From: Pseudomonas fluorescens
GTDB lineage: Bacteria; Pseudomonadota; Gammaproteobacteria; Pseudomonadales; Pseudomonadaceae
Length of the DNA: 64,000 nt
Direction of reading: 5' to 3'
NCBI RefSeq assembly: GCF_004683905.1
Contig: NZ_CP038438.1
Location: 2,852,001-2,916,000, forward strand
The first letter of the stretch is position 1, and the number at the start of each line of letters is the position of its first letter. Shown piece by piece: positions 45,413 to 55,196 of the stretch. Under the pieces are notes generated by a model. That model ran no database searches. It was not told the origin of the DNA and saw only the letters and a list, made by a program, of their open reading frames with translations. The position numbers and the translations under genes were made by a program.

Positions 45413-45502
45413 TGTGGGAGCGGGCTTGCTCGCGAAAGCGCTGTATCAGGCGACATGAATGTTGAATGTCAGACCGTATTCGCGAGCAAGCCCGCTCCCA
45501 CA
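45413..45502. repeat. REPIN (class A) inside the mux operon
   Basis: Inverted class A REP copies lie between muxB and muxC, within a gap of 142 bp in an otherwise overlapping operon. It could attenuate transcription or stabilise the upstream mRNA. Confidence 0.95.
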
Positions 45503-45534
45503 AGGGACTGGTGTGATGTTGGGGATTGCGGTCA

Positions 45535-48500
45535 ATGAACCTCTCCGGTCCTTTCATCAAGCGCCCGGTCGCGACCATGCTCCTGAGTCTGGCGATCATG
45601 CTGCTGGGCGGGGTCAGTTTCGGTCTGTTGCCGGTGTCGCCGCTGCCGCAAATGGATTTCCCGGTGATCGTGGTCCAGGCCAGTCTGCCCGGCGCCAGTC
45701 CCGAGGTGATGGCGTCCACGGTGGCGACGCCGCTGGAGCGCTCGTTCGGGGCGATTGCCGGTGTCAACACCATGAGCAGCCGTTCCAGCCAGGGTTCGAC
45801 CCGGGTCATTCTGCAATTTGACCTCGACCGTGATATCAACGGCGCGGCGCGGGAAGTGCAGGCGGCGATCAACGCTTCACGCAACCTGTTGCCGAGCGGG
45901 ATGCGCAGCATGCCGACCTACAAGAAGGTCAACCCGTCGCAGGCGCCGATCATGGTGCTGTCGCTGACGTCGGATGTGCTGGAAAAAGGCCAGCTCTACG
46001 ACCTGGCCTCGACCATCCTCTCGCAGAGCCTGTCCCAGGTGCAGGGCGTAGGTGAAGTGCAGATCGGCGGCAGTTCGCTGCCGGCGGTGCGTATCGAACT
46101 CGAACCGCAGGCGCTTAACCAGTACGGCGTGGCGCTCGACGATGTGCGCAAGACCATCGCCGGGGCCAACGTGCGCCGGCCCAAGGGCTCGGTCGAAGAC
46201 GGCGAGCGCCTGTGGCAGATCCAGGCCAACGACCAGTTGGAGAAAGCCAAGGATTACGAGTCGCTGATCATCCATTACAAGGACGGCGCAGCCCTGCGTC
46301 TGAAGGACGTGGCCAAGGTCAGCGACGGCGTCGAAGACCGTTACAACAGCGGTTTTTTCAACGATGACGCGGCGGTGCTGTTGGTGATCAACCGCCAGGC
46401 TGGCGCCAACATCATCGAGACGGTCAACGAGATCAAGGCGCAGTTGCCGGCTCTGCAAGCGGTACTGCCGGCCAGCGTCAAACTGAACCTGGCAATGGAT
46501 CGCTCGCCAGTGATCAAGGCCACGTTGCACGAAGCGGAAATGACCCTGTTGATTGCCGTGGCGCTGGTGATTCTGGTGGTGTTCCTGTTTCTCGGGAATT
46601 TCCGCGCCTCGCTGATTCCGACGCTGGCAGTGCCGGTGTCGCTGGTCGGCACCTTTGCGGTGATGTACCTCTATGGCTTCTCGCTGAACAACTTGTCGCT
46701 GATGGCGCTGATTCTGGCTACCGGACTGGTGGTGGACGATGCCATCGTGGTGCTGGAGAACATTTCCCGGCACATCGACGAAGGCGTCAAACCGATGCAG
46801 GCCGCCTACCTCGGGGCCAAGGAAGTCGGATTCACCTTGCTGTCGATGAACGTGTCGCTGGTGGCGGTGTTCCTGTCGATCCTGTTCATGGGCGGGATTG
46901 TCGAGAGCCTGTTCCGTGAGTTTTCCATCACCCTGGCAGCAGCCATCGTGGTGTCGCTGGTGGTCTCGCTGACCCTGACGCCAATGCTCTGCGCCCGCTG
47001 GCTCAAGCCGCACACGCCGGGCCAGGAAAACCGCCTGCAACGCTGGAGCCGCCGCGCCAACGACTGGATGGTCGGCAAATACGCGACCAGCCTCGACTGG
47101 GTGCTGCGCCACCGCCGCCTGACCTTGCTCAGCCTGATCATCACGGTCGGGGTCAACGTTGCGCTTTACGTGGTGGTGCCGAAGACGTTCATGCCGCAGC
47201 AGGACACCGGCCAGTTGATCGGTTTCGTCCGGGGTGACGACGGTCTGTCGTTCAGCGTGATGCAGCCGAAAATGGAAACCTTCCGCCGTGCCGTGCTCAA
47301 GGACGAAGCAGTGGAAAGCGTCGCCGGGTTCATCGGCGGCACCAACGGCACCAACAACGCGTTCATGCTGGTACGCCTGAAGCCGATCAAGGAGCGCAAC
47401 CTGTCGGCGCAGAAAGTCATCGAGCGCCTGCGCAAGGAAATGCCCAAGGTGCCCGGTGCCCAGTTGATGCTGATGGCCGATCAGGATCTGCAATTCGGCG
47501 GTGGTCGCGAGCAGACCACCTCGCAATACAGCTACATCCTGCAAAGCGGGGATCTGGGGGCGTTGCGCGAGTGGTACCCGAAAGTGGTGACCGCGCTGCG
47601 CGCACTGCCCGAGCTGACCGCCATTGATGCCCGCGAGGGGCGCGGCGCGCAGCAGGTGACGTTGATTGTCGACCGTGATCAGGCCAAACGCCTCGGGGTC
47701 GACATGAACATGGTCACGGCGGTGTTGAACAATGCCTACAGCCAGCGTCAGATTTCGACGATCTACGACAGCCTCAACCAGTATCAGGTGGTGATGGAGG
47801 TCAATCCGAAATACGCGCAGGATCCGGTGACGCTCAATCAGGTGCAGGTGATTACCGCTGACGGTGCGCGGATTCCGTTGTCGACCATCGCCCATTATGA
47901 AAACAGCCTGGAAGACGACCGCGTCAGCCACGAAGGCCAGTTCGCCTCCGAAAGCATCGCGTTCGACATGGCTGAAGGCGTGACCGTGGAGCAGGGCAGT
48001 GCCGCGATCGAGCGGGCGATTGCCAAGGTCGGTCTGCCGGAAGACGTGATCGCGAAAATGGCCGGCACCGCCGATGCCTTTGCCGCCACGCAGAAGAGTC
48101 AGCCATTCATGATCCTCGGTGCGCTGCTCGCGGTGTATTTGGTGCTGGGTGTGCTGTATGAAAGCTACATTCACCCGTTGACGATTCTCTCGACCTTGCC
48201 CTCGGCCGGGGTCGGTGCGTTGCTGTCGATCTATGCGCTGGGCGGCGAGTTCAGCCTGATTTCGCTGCTCGGACTGTTCCTGCTGATCGGGGTAGTGAAG
48301 AAAAACGCGATCCTGATGATCGACCTGGCGCTGCAACTGGAACGCCATCAGGGCCTGTCGCCGCTGGAGTCGATCCGCAGCGCCTGCCTGCAACGGCTGC
48401 GGCCGATTCTGATGACCACCCTGGCGGCGATCCTCGGCGCCTTGCCGTTGCTGCTCGGCCGCGCGGAAGGCGCAGAAATGCGCCAGCCGTTGGGCCTGAC

Positions 48501-48642
48501 CATCATCGGCGGCCTGATCTTCAGCCAGGTCCTGACCCTTTACACCACGCCTGTGGTTTACCTCTATCTCGACAAGCTGCGCCACCGCTTCAACAAGTGG
48601 CGTGGCGTGCGTACTGACGCCGCTCTGGAAACTCCGCTATGA
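45535..48642 (+). CDS. muxC: RND efflux pump MuxC (MdtC-like)
   Basis: A 1035-aa HAE1-family pump; ATG 45535 (MNLSGPFIKRPVATML) is preferred over the in-frame TTG at 45526. It has twelve membrane helices, VVDDAIVVLENI in helix 4 and LLIGVVKKNAILMIDLAL in the second half. Sequence and length agree with MdtC/MuxC. It overlaps opmB by 4 bp. The ribosome-binding site (GGGG at about 45519) is weak, probably a consequence of the REPIN insertion, so its expression relative to muxB may differ. Confidence 0.96.
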   Translation: MNLSGPFIKRPVATMLLSLAIMLLGGVSFGLLPVSPLPQMDFPVIVVQASLPGASPEVMASTVATPLERSFGAIAGVNTMSSRSSQGSTRVILQFDLDRDINGAAREVQAAINASRNLLPSGMRSMPTYKKVNPSQAPIMVLSLTSDVLEKGQLYDLASTILSQSLSQVQGVGEVQIGGSSLPAVRIELEPQALNQYGVALDDVRKTIAGANVRRPKGSVEDGERLWQIQANDQLEKAKDYESLIIHYKDGAALRLKDVAKVSDGVEDRYNSGFFNDDAAVLLVINRQAGANIIETVNEIKAQLPALQAVLPASVKLNLAMDRSPVIKATLHEAEMTLLIAVALVILVVFLFLGNFRASLIPTLAVPVSLVGTFAVMYLYGFSLNNLSLMALILATGLVVDDAIVVLENISRHIDEGVKPMQAAYLGAKEVGFTLLSMNVSLVAVFLSILFMGGIVESLFREFSITLAAAIVVSLVVSLTLTPMLCARWLKPHTPGQENRLQRWSRRANDWMVGKYATSLDWVLRHRRLTLLSLIITVGVNVALYVVVPKTFMPQQDTGQLIGFVRGDDGLSFSVMQPKMETFRRAVLKDEAVESVAGFIGGTNGTNNAFMLVRLKPIKERNLSAQKVIERLRKEMPKVPGAQLMLMADQDLQFGGGREQTTSQYSYILQSGDLGALREWYPKVVTALRALPELTAIDAREGRGAQQVTLIVDRDQAKRLGVDMNMVTAVLNNAYSQRQISTIYDSLNQYQVVMEVNPKYAQDPVTLNQVQVITADGARIPLSTIAHYENSLEDDRVSHEGQFASESIAFDMAEGVTVEQGSAAIERAIAKVGLPEDVIAKMAGTADAFAATQKSQPFMILGALLAVYLVLGVLYESYIHPLTILSTLPSAGVGALLSIYALGGEFSLISLLGLFLLIGVVKKNAILMIDLALQLERHQGLSPLESIRSACLQRLRPILMTTLAAILGALPLLLGRAEGAEMRQPLGLTIIGGLIFSQVLTLYTTPVVYLYLDKLRHRFNKWRGVRTDAALETPL

Positions 48643-50099
48643 CTGACCGTTCGCTTCTCAATCTGGCCACTGCGCGCGGCTCGCGCCTGTTGAGCCTGTC
48701 GCTGTGCGTGGCGATGCTCAGTGCCTGCGCTGTGGGCCCGGACTATCAGCGTCCGCAGACCGCCGAGGTCGCGCAATACAAAGAGGCCAAAGGCTGGCGT
48801 CAGGCCAATCCGAGCGATTCGCTGGCGCGCGGTGCCTGGTGGGAGTTGTATGGCGATCAGCAACTCAATGGTCTGATCGAAAAACTCAACAGTTCCAACC
48901 AGACCGTGGCGCAATCCGAAGCCCAGTTTCGTCAGGCCCAGGCCTTGGTGCGGAGTGCCCGTGGAGCGTTTTATCCCAGTGTCGACCTGAGCGTGGGCAA
49001 GACCCGCTCCAGCCAGGGCACCGGCAGCAGCAGTTCGAGCCTGAGCAGTTCCGCCAGCGGCATTCGCGACACCTACAACGCGCAGTTGGGCGTGAGTTGG
49101 GAAGCGGATATCTGGGGCAAATTGCGCCGAGGCCTGGAAGCCGACCAGGCCAGCGCCCAGGCGAGTTTTGCCGATCTGGCCGCGATGCGCCTGAGTCAGC
49201 AGTCGGAACTGGTGCAGAACTACCTGCAATTGCGGGTTATCGATCAGCAGAAGCGTCTGCTCGAAGCCACCGTCGCGGCCTACGAAAAATCCCTGCAAAT
49301 GACCCAGAACCAGTACCGCGCGGGGATATCCGGGCGCGATGCGGTGGCGCAGGCGCAGACCCAGTTGAAAACCACCCAGGCCGATCTGGTCGACCTGATC
49401 TGGCAACGCGCGCAGTTTGAGAATGCCATCGCCGTGCTCACCGGGCAGGCGCCGGCCGAATTCAGCATCGCTGAAACGCAGAACATTCCGAACCTGCCGC
49501 AGATTCCCCTGAGCCTGCCTTCGCAGTTGCTGGAACGGCGCCCGGATATTGCCTCGGCGGAACGCTCGGTGATCGCCGCCAACGCCAATATCGGCGTGGC
49601 CAAGGCCGCGTACTACCCGGATCTGACCTTGAGCATGAGCGGCGGCTACAGCAGCAGTACCTCGAAAAATCTTTTAACGCTACCGAACCGTTTCTGGTCG
49701 GTCGGGCCAAAGCTGGATCTGCCGATCTTCGATGGTGGCATCCGTTCGGCCGAGGTTGACCGTACCGAGGCGGTCTATGACCAGACCGTCGCCAAGTACC
49801 GCCAGACCGTGCTCGACGGCTTCCGTGAAGTGGAAAACTATCTGGTGCAATTGAAGGTGTATGAGGACGAGGCGGCCGTGCGTCAGGAAGCACTGGATGC
49901 CGCGCGCGACTCGCTGCGCCTGACCCAGAACCAGTACAAGGCCGGGTTGATTGCTTACATCGATGTGGTCGTGGTGCAAGCCACCGCGCTGAGCAACGAG
50001 CGGACTGTGCTGAACATTCTGCAGAACCGCTTGATCGCCAGTGTGCAATTGATTGCGGCGCTGGGTGGCGGCTGGGACGGACAACTCGCCACCGAATAG
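48639..50099 (+). CDS. opmB: Outer-membrane efflux lipoprotein OpmB (NodT family)
   Basis: A 486-aa OprM/NodT-type channel. The lipoprotein signal ends in LSAC (Cys30), followed by AVGPDYQRP, the standard start of the mature protein. Two OEP repeats with coiled-coil helices follow (QSEAQFRQAQALVRSARGAFYP, VGPKLDLPIFDGG). It forms the trimeric outer-membrane tunnel for MuxABC. Last gene of the operon; a class C repeat follows. Confidence 0.96.
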   Translation: MTDRSLLNLATARGSRLLSLSLCVAMLSACAVGPDYQRPQTAEVAQYKEAKGWRQANPSDSLARGAWWELYGDQQLNGLIEKLNSSNQTVAQSEAQFRQAQALVRSARGAFYPSVDLSVGKTRSSQGTGSSSSSLSSSASGIRDTYNAQLGVSWEADIWGKLRRGLEADQASAQASFADLAAMRLSQQSELVQNYLQLRVIDQQKRLLEATVAAYEKSLQMTQNQYRAGISGRDAVAQAQTQLKTTQADLVDLIWQRAQFENAIAVLTGQAPAEFSIAETQNIPNLPQIPLSLPSQLLERRPDIASAERSVIAANANIGVAKAAYYPDLTLSMSGGYSSSTSKNLLTLPNRFWSVGPKLDLPIFDGGIRSAEVDRTEAVYDQTVAKYRQTVLDGFREVENYLVQLKVYEDEAAVRQEALDAARDSLRLTQNQYKAGLIAYIDVVVVQATALSNERTVLNILQNRLIASVQLIAALGGGWDGQLATE

Positions 50100-50103
50100 C
50101 CTG

Positions 50104-50182
50104 TGTAGGAGCTGCGGCACGCTGCGATCTTTTGATCTTTAAAAACAAGGTCAAAAGATTGCAGCGTGCCGCAGCTCCTACA
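50104..50182. repeat. Inverted repeat, class C
   Basis: TGTAGGAGCTGCGGCACGCTGC with inner GATCTTTTGA and its complement follow directly after opmB. The inner letters differ from the other class C copies but are compensated in both arms. Confidence 0.93.
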
Positions 50183-50352
50183 GGTTGTGATGGTTGTTCC
50201 AGAGCTTCGCAAAACCATCAAACAAGCGTTTCATCGGGTTGATGGCAAAATGATTACTTTGTCAGTGCGTTCTTCCGCGCAATCAGTACAATCGCCGCAT
50301 TTGCCCAGCCGAGAATGGACGCAGTACGGCGCGGGTGGTCGCGAGAATCTTC

Positions 50353-52434
50353 ATGCTCATCGGTAATTATTCCTTCACCCTGGTTTTCATTTCTTTGTGT
50401 GTGGCGATCCTCGCGTCCTACACCGCGCTCGATCTGACCGGGCGCATCGCCAGCGCCCGTGGGCGCGCAGTGCATTTCTGGACGGCCGGCGGTGCACTGG
50501 CGATGGGGGTCGGCGTCTGGTCAATGCACTTCATCGGCATGTTGGCCTTCAAGCTGCCGATCGACCTGGGCTACGACATTGCGATTACCGCGCTGTCGCT
50601 GCTGATTGCCGTGCTGTCCTGCGGGTTTGCCCTGTGGCTGGTCAGCCAGCCGAAACTGCCGATTTTGCAATTGGCCTTTGGCGCTTTGGTCATGGGCGCC
50701 GGCATCAGTGCAATGCATTACACCGGCATGGCCGCGCTGCGCATGACGCCTGGCATCGATTACGACCCGACCCTGTTCGGCGCCTCATTGCTGATCGCGG
50801 TCGGGGCCTCGGCGGCGGCGTTATGGATCGCCTTCCGCCTGCGCCAGCACTCGCCTTATGTACGTCTGATTCGTGGTGGTGCGGCAGTGATCATGGGCAT
50901 CGCGATTGTCGGCATGCACTACACCGGCATGGCCGCCGCGCAGTTTCCTGATGGCAGTTTCTGCGGCGCAACGCTCGACGGCCTAAAAGGCAACGGCCTC
51001 GACAATCTGGTGCTGATCACCACGCTGGCGGTGCTGTCGATCGCCTTGCTCACTTCGATTCTCGATGCGCGCCTTGAAGCGCGTACCGCCGATCTGGCGC
51101 ATTCGCTGACCCTGGCCAACCGTGAACTGACGCAACTGGCATTGCACGACACCCTGACCGGTCTGCCGAACCGTATGCTGCTGGACGACCGGATTAATCA
51201 GGCGATGAAGAAGGTCGAGGAGCAGGGCGGTTGTTTTGCGTTGATGTTCATCGATCTGGACGGTTTCAAACCGGTCAACGATGCCTTCGGCCACCACATG
51301 GGTGACCAGTTGCTGCGTGAAGTCGGGGTGCGCCTGCGCGAAGATCTGCGCAGTCAGGATACGCTCGCGCGAATTGGCGGCGACGAGTTCGTGCTGCTGG
51401 TGCGTCTGAGCGAACCCGACGATGCTCTGGGACTGGCTGCGCGTCAGGTCGGGTTGCTCGGTCAGGCGTTCCGCGTGGCCGAGCACGACTTGCAGATTTC
51501 TGCCAGCGTCGGCATCGCCCTGTACCCGGGTAACGGCCTGAGCGCCCAGGAACTGCTGATGAATGCCGACGCGGCGATGTATCACGCCAAGGGCAGCGGA
51601 AAAAACGGTTACAGCTTCTTCGATGCTTCGATGAACAGCAACGCGCGCAAGCAGCTGCAGCTGTTGCAGGACCTGCGCGCCGCGCTGGAACACAGTCAGT
51701 TCAGCCTGTATTTCCAGCCCAAATTCGACGCCATCAGTGGTCGTCCGGTCGGTGCCGAAGCGCTGCTGCGCTGGCAGCATCCGACCCAGGGCATGTTGCT
51801 GCCGGACAAGTTCATCGATCTGGCGGAGAAGACCGGCCTGATCATCGCCATCGGTGAATGGGTGCTCAACGAAGCTTGCCGGCAGATGCGCGAATGGTAC
51901 GTGCTCGGTTACACCGACTGGCGCATTGCGGTGAACCTCTCGGCCTTGCAGTTCTGCCACGCGGGGCTGGTGCAGAGCGTGGCCAAGGCGCTGGCGACCC
52001 ACCACCTGCCGGCCAACAGCCTGACCCTGGAGATCACCGAAACCACGGCCATGAGCGACGCGGATGCGAGCATGAAGGTGTTGCAGGAGTTGTCCGACAT
52101 GGGCGTCGACCTGTCGATCGACGACTTCGGCACCGGTTATTCGAGCCTGATGTACCTCAAGCGTTTGCCGGCCAACGAGCTGAAGATCGACCGCGGTTTT
52201 GTCCGCGATCTGGAGCACGACAGCGATGACGCGGCCATCGTCTCGGCGATTGTGGCGTTGGGGCAGGCACTCGGTTTGCGCATTGTTGCCGAGGGGGTGG
52301 AGACCGGCGTGCAGCAGGATTTTCTCACGCAGTTGGGTTGTGATTCTTTGCAGGGCTATCTGTTGGGGCATCCGATGCCGGCGGATGCGTTCATGCAGAA
52401 CATTGCCCGTGGAGAGGCTTTGGCGGCAGTCTGA
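50353..52434 (+). CDS. MHYT-GGDEF-EAL membrane protein (cyclic-di-GMP turnover)
   Basis: A 693-aa protein. Seven membrane helices (about residues 1-235) bear three MHYT-type motifs (SMHFIGM, AMHYTGM, GMHYTGM), proposed to bind copper and sense oxygen, CO or NO. GGDEF domain: ARIGGDEF at about residue 341, intact. EAL domain: GAEALLRW (Glu469), EITETT, DDFGTGYSSLMYL, intact ligands. It may both make and degrade c-di-GMP; such proteins often act mainly as phosphodiesterases. ATG 50353 starts the first helix directly. Monocistronic and flanked by repeats. Confidence 0.95.
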   Translation: MLIGNYSFTLVFISLCVAILASYTALDLTGRIASARGRAVHFWTAGGALAMGVGVWSMHFIGMLAFKLPIDLGYDIAITALSLLIAVLSCGFALWLVSQPKLPILQLAFGALVMGAGISAMHYTGMAALRMTPGIDYDPTLFGASLLIAVGASAAALWIAFRLRQHSPYVRLIRGGAAVIMGIAIVGMHYTGMAAAQFPDGSFCGATLDGLKGNGLDNLVLITTLAVLSIALLTSILDARLEARTADLAHSLTLANRELTQLALHDTLTGLPNRMLLDDRINQAMKKVEEQGGCFALMFIDLDGFKPVNDAFGHHMGDQLLREVGVRLREDLRSQDTLARIGGDEFVLLVRLSEPDDALGLAARQVGLLGQAFRVAEHDLQISASVGIALYPGNGLSAQELLMNADAAMYHAKGSGKNGYSFFDASMNSNARKQLQLLQDLRAALEHSQFSLYFQPKFDAISGRPVGAEALLRWQHPTQGMLLPDKFIDLAEKTGLIIAIGEWVLNEACRQMREWYVLGYTDWRIAVNLSALQFCHAGLVQSVAKALATHHLPANSLTLEITETTAMSDADASMKVLQELSDMGVDLSIDDFGTGYSSLMYLKRLPANELKIDRGFVRDLEHDSDDAAIVSAIVALGQALGLRIVAEGVETGVQQDFLTQLGCDSLQGYLLGHPMPADAFMQNIARGEALAAV

Positions 52435-52442
52435 CTGCATTC

Positions 52443-52562
52443 TGTGGCGAGGGAGCTTGCTCCCGCCGGGGCGCGAAGCGGCCGCGTTTTTACTCGGTTT
52501 TACTGTGTTGCCCGGCATCACGGATGCTTCGCAGCCGAGCGGGAGCAAGCTCCCTCGCCACA
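52443..52562. repeat. Inverted repeat, class D (TGTGGCGAGGGAGCTTGCTCCC)
   Basis: Arms beginning TGTGGCGAGGGAGCTTGCTC, with inner GAAGCGG/CTTCGCAGC elements, enclose about 50 nt. A single copy of this class is seen here. Confidence 0.92.
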
Positions 52563-52677
52563 AAAAACATCTCAGTCTCATGCAGGGTTTTGTCTTTGAC
52601 AGAGCCCATGCAAAACCGCCCAATGGCGGTTATTCTTCAACCCGACTGTTACGTGTGCATTGGGGGGAAGGGCCAGC

Positions 52678-53424
52678 ATGGATAAAGTCATGGTAATCAC
52701 CGGTGGCGGGCGCGGAATTGGCGCCGCTACGGCGTTGTTGGCTGCCGGGCAGGGCTATCGGATCTGCATCAACTATCAGTCGGATGAACAGGCCGCGCAA
52801 AGCGTGCTGGAGCAAGTGCGGGCGCTGGGGGCGCAAGCCATTGCGGTACGCGCCGATGTCAGCATCGAAGACGAAGTGATCGCGCTGTTTCAGCGGGTCG
52901 ACACCGAATTGGGGCGGGTCACCGCGCTGGTGAACAACGCCGGCACCGTCGGGCACAAGTCGCGGGTCGATGAAATGTCCGAATTCCGCATTCTTAAAAT
53001 CATGAAAACCAACGTCCTGGCGCCGATCCTCTGCGCCAAGCACGCGATCCTGCGCATGTCGCCCAAACACGGCGGGCAGGGCGGCAGCATCGTCAACGTC
53101 TCCTCGGTCGCCGCGCGCCTGGGTTCGCCCAACGAGTACGTCGACTACGCCGCGTCCAAAGGCGCACTCGACACCTTCACCATCGGTCTGTCCAAGGAAG
53201 TGGCGGGTGAGGGGATTCGGGTCAACGCGGTGCGTCCGGGCTATATCTATACCGATTTCCATGCACTGAGCGGCGATCCTGATCGGGTCAGCAAGCTTGA
53301 GTCGGCGATTCCGATGGCCCGGGGCGGGCGCCCGGATGAAGTGGCGGAGGCGATTGTCTGGTTGTTGTCGGACAAGGCTTCTTATGCGACCGGGACGTTT
53401 GTTGATTTGGGTGGCGGGCGCTGA
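52678..53424 (+). CDS. Short-chain dehydrogenase/reductase (YgfF-like)
   Basis: A 248-aa classical SDR. The Rossmann motif TGGGRGIG (residues 8-15), the LVNNAG motif, and the catalytic Ser/Tyr/Lys (VSSVAAR; YVDYAASKGAL) are all present. The start at 52678 follows GGGGGAAGGGCC. It uses NAD(P)H on an unknown carbonyl or alcohol substrate. It stands alone between two repeats. Confidence 0.95.
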   Translation: MDKVMVITGGGRGIGAATALLAAGQGYRICINYQSDEQAAQSVLEQVRALGAQAIAVRADVSIEDEVIALFQRVDTELGRVTALVNNAGTVGHKSRVDEMSEFRILKIMKTNVLAPILCAKHAILRMSPKHGGQGGSIVNVSSVAARLGSPNEYVDYAASKGALDTFTIGLSKEVAGEGIRVNAVRPGYIYTDFHALSGDPDRVSKLESAIPMARGGRPDEVAEAIVWLLSDKASYATGTFVDLGGGR

Positions 53425-53456
53425 TCGTTGGGATTTGTGTTGCCTGATCTGGACTC

Positions 53457-53539
53457 TTCGCGAGCAAGCCCGCTCCCACAGTAGACCGCGTTTCTCCAGA
53501 TGGAATGCGGTCTACTGTGGGAGCGGGCTTGCTCGCGAA
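53457..53539. repeat. Inside-out REPIN (class A in reversed arrangement), 33-bp perfect arms
   Basis: Arms 53457-53489 and 53507-53539 are perfect complements over 33 bp with a 17-nt loop. The REP heads point inward relative to the other class A elements (TTCGCGAGCAAGCCC at the left edge), and the pairing extends into adjacent GTAGACCGC. It lies between convergent genes. Confidence 0.95.
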
Positions 53540-53566
53540 GGCGTCATAAGCCCCAACATCTGTCTG

Positions 53567-54976
53567 TCAGAACGACCGCACAATCCGCCCCAACGTCTCC
53601 ATCGCCTTCTCCGAATCCTCGGTCCACGGGCTGCCGTAATTCAGGCGAATGCAGTTCCTGAACCGCTGAGTCGGCGAGAAGATCGGCCCCGGCGCGATGC
53701 TGATGCCTTGCGCCAATGCCATCTGAAACAACTTCAACGAATCCATCTGCGGTGGCAGTTCCAGCCAAAGGAAGTAGCCGCCCGCCGGCTGGCTGACGCG
53801 GGTCTGCGCCGGGAAATAGCGGGCAATCGCTGCGAGCATCGCGCTTTGCTGTTCTTCCAGGGCGTAGCGCAGTTTGCGCAAGTGGCGGTCGTAGCCGCCG
53901 TGTTGCAGGTAGTCGGCGATGGCCGCTTGCGCCGGCATCGAGGCACAGAGCGAGGTCATCAGTTTCAGCCGTTCGATTTTCTGTGCGTAACGCCCGGCGG
54001 CGACCCAGCCGATGCGGTAGCCGGGGGCCAGGCTCTTGGCGAACGAACCGCAGTGCATCACCAGCCCTTCGGTGTCGAAGGCCTTGGCCGGTTTCGGTGC
54101 CTGCTGACCGTAATAGAGTTCGGCGTAGACGTCGTCCTCGATCAGCGGCACCTGATGCCGGCGCAGCAGTTCCACCAGTTCCTGTTTCTTCGCCTCGGGC
54201 ATGGTCGCGCCCATCGGGTTCTGGAAACTGGTCATGCACCAGCAGGCCTTGATCGGATGGCGCTCCAGGGTCTGGGCGAGCACGCCGAGGTCGATACCGT
54301 CGCGCGGGTGCACGGGGATTTCCACGGCTTTGAGTTTCAAGCGCTCCAGCACTTGCAGGCTGGCGTAGAACGCCGGGGCTTCGATGGCCACCAGATCGCC
54401 CGGCTCGGTCACCGCTTGCAGGCACAGATTCAGCGCTTCGAGGGCGCCGTTGGTGATCAGCAGTTCTTCCATCGGCAGCATCAAGCCGCCAACCATGTAG
54501 CGCAGGGCGATCTGCCGACGCAGTTGCGGGTTGCCCGGCGACATGTCGGTGACCACCATGCGCGGGTCCATCTCCCGCGCCGCACTGGCCAGCGAACGTG
54601 ACAGCCGTTGCAATGGGAACAGGGTCGGGCTGGGGAACGCCGAGCCGAAGGGCACGGTGCTCGGATCCTTGATCGATTCCAGCACCGAGAACACCAGTTC
54701 GCTGACGTCGACTTCGGTGGAGTCGTTGACGTGGCTGCTGATCACCGGCTCCGAGAACGGACTCGGTGCGTGGGTGTTGACGAAGTAACCGGAGCGCGGC
54801 CGCGCGCGGATCAGACCGCGACGTTCCAGCAGGTAATAGGCCTGGAACACCGTGGACGGGCTGACCCCGTAAGTCTGGCTGGCGTAGCGCACCGACGGCA
54901 CCCGTTGCCCGGGGCCGAGCACGCCGGAGCGGATCAGTTCAGCGATGTCGTCGGCGAATTTTTCGTAGCGTTTCAT
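53567..54976 (-). CDS. MocR/GntR-family regulator with aminotransferase domain (MpaR-like)
   Basis: A 469-aa protein. The N-terminal GntR winged HTH (residues about 5-70, LGPGQRVPSVRYASQTYGVS) is fused to a fold type I aminotransferase domain. The PLP Lys lies in CGSFAKSLAPGYRIGWV, and the preceding PLP-binding DDVYAELYYG is intact. It regulates genes in response to a PLP-linked ligand. It lies upstream of ccoG in the same direction, as expected for the PA4132 (mpaR) arrangement of P. aeruginosa. Confidence 0.9.
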   Translation of the reverse strand: MKRYEKFADDIAELIRSGVLGPGQRVPSVRYASQTYGVSPSTVFQAYYLLERRGLIRARPRSGYFVNTHAPSPFSEPVISSHVNDSTEVDVSELVFSVLESIKDPSTVPFGSAFPSPTLFPLQRLSRSLASAAREMDPRMVVTDMSPGNPQLRRQIALRYMVGGLMLPMEELLITNGALEALNLCLQAVTEPGDLVAIEAPAFYASLQVLERLKLKAVEIPVHPRDGIDLGVLAQTLERHPIKACWCMTSFQNPMGATMPEAKKQELVELLRRHQVPLIEDDVYAELYYGQQAPKPAKAFDTEGLVMHCGSFAKSLAPGYRIGWVAAGRYAQKIERLKLMTSLCASMPAQAAIADYLQHGGYDRHLRKLRYALEEQQSAMLAAIARYFPAQTRVSQPAGGYFLWLELPPQMDSLKLFQMALAQGISIAPGPIFSPTQRFRNCIRLNYGSPWTEDSEKAMETLGRIVRSF

Positions 54977-55020
54977 CGGGGGCCTTGGTGCTGGTTGGGT
55001 GTGTAGGGTGTCAGGGAAAG

Positions 55021-55181
55021 CCCCTCACCCTAGCCCTCTCCCGGGGGGAGAGGGGACTGATCGGGTTGTATGTTCGAGTTACGCCGACTTGAAAGCCCGG
55101 AGTCGAACTCGGGTTTGAAAGCCACTGAGATCTGCTCCCTTTCCCCCTCGCCCCCTGGGGGGAAAGGGCTGGGGTGAGGGG
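55021..55181. repeat. Inverted repeat, class E (CCCCTCACCCTAGCCCTCTCCC)
   Basis: CCCCTCACCCTAGCCC at the left and GGGCTGGGGTGAGGGG at the right flank about 130 nt. A poly-C/G rich long palindrome, different from the other classes. Confidence 0.85.
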
Positions 55182-55196
55182 GAGGATTCTAACGGC

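Noticed and set aside
45877..48585. 902-codon minus-strand open frame opposite muxC
   Set aside because: Antisense shadow of muxC; no ribosome-binding site, no recognisable domain, low-complexity His/Gln/Arg composition.
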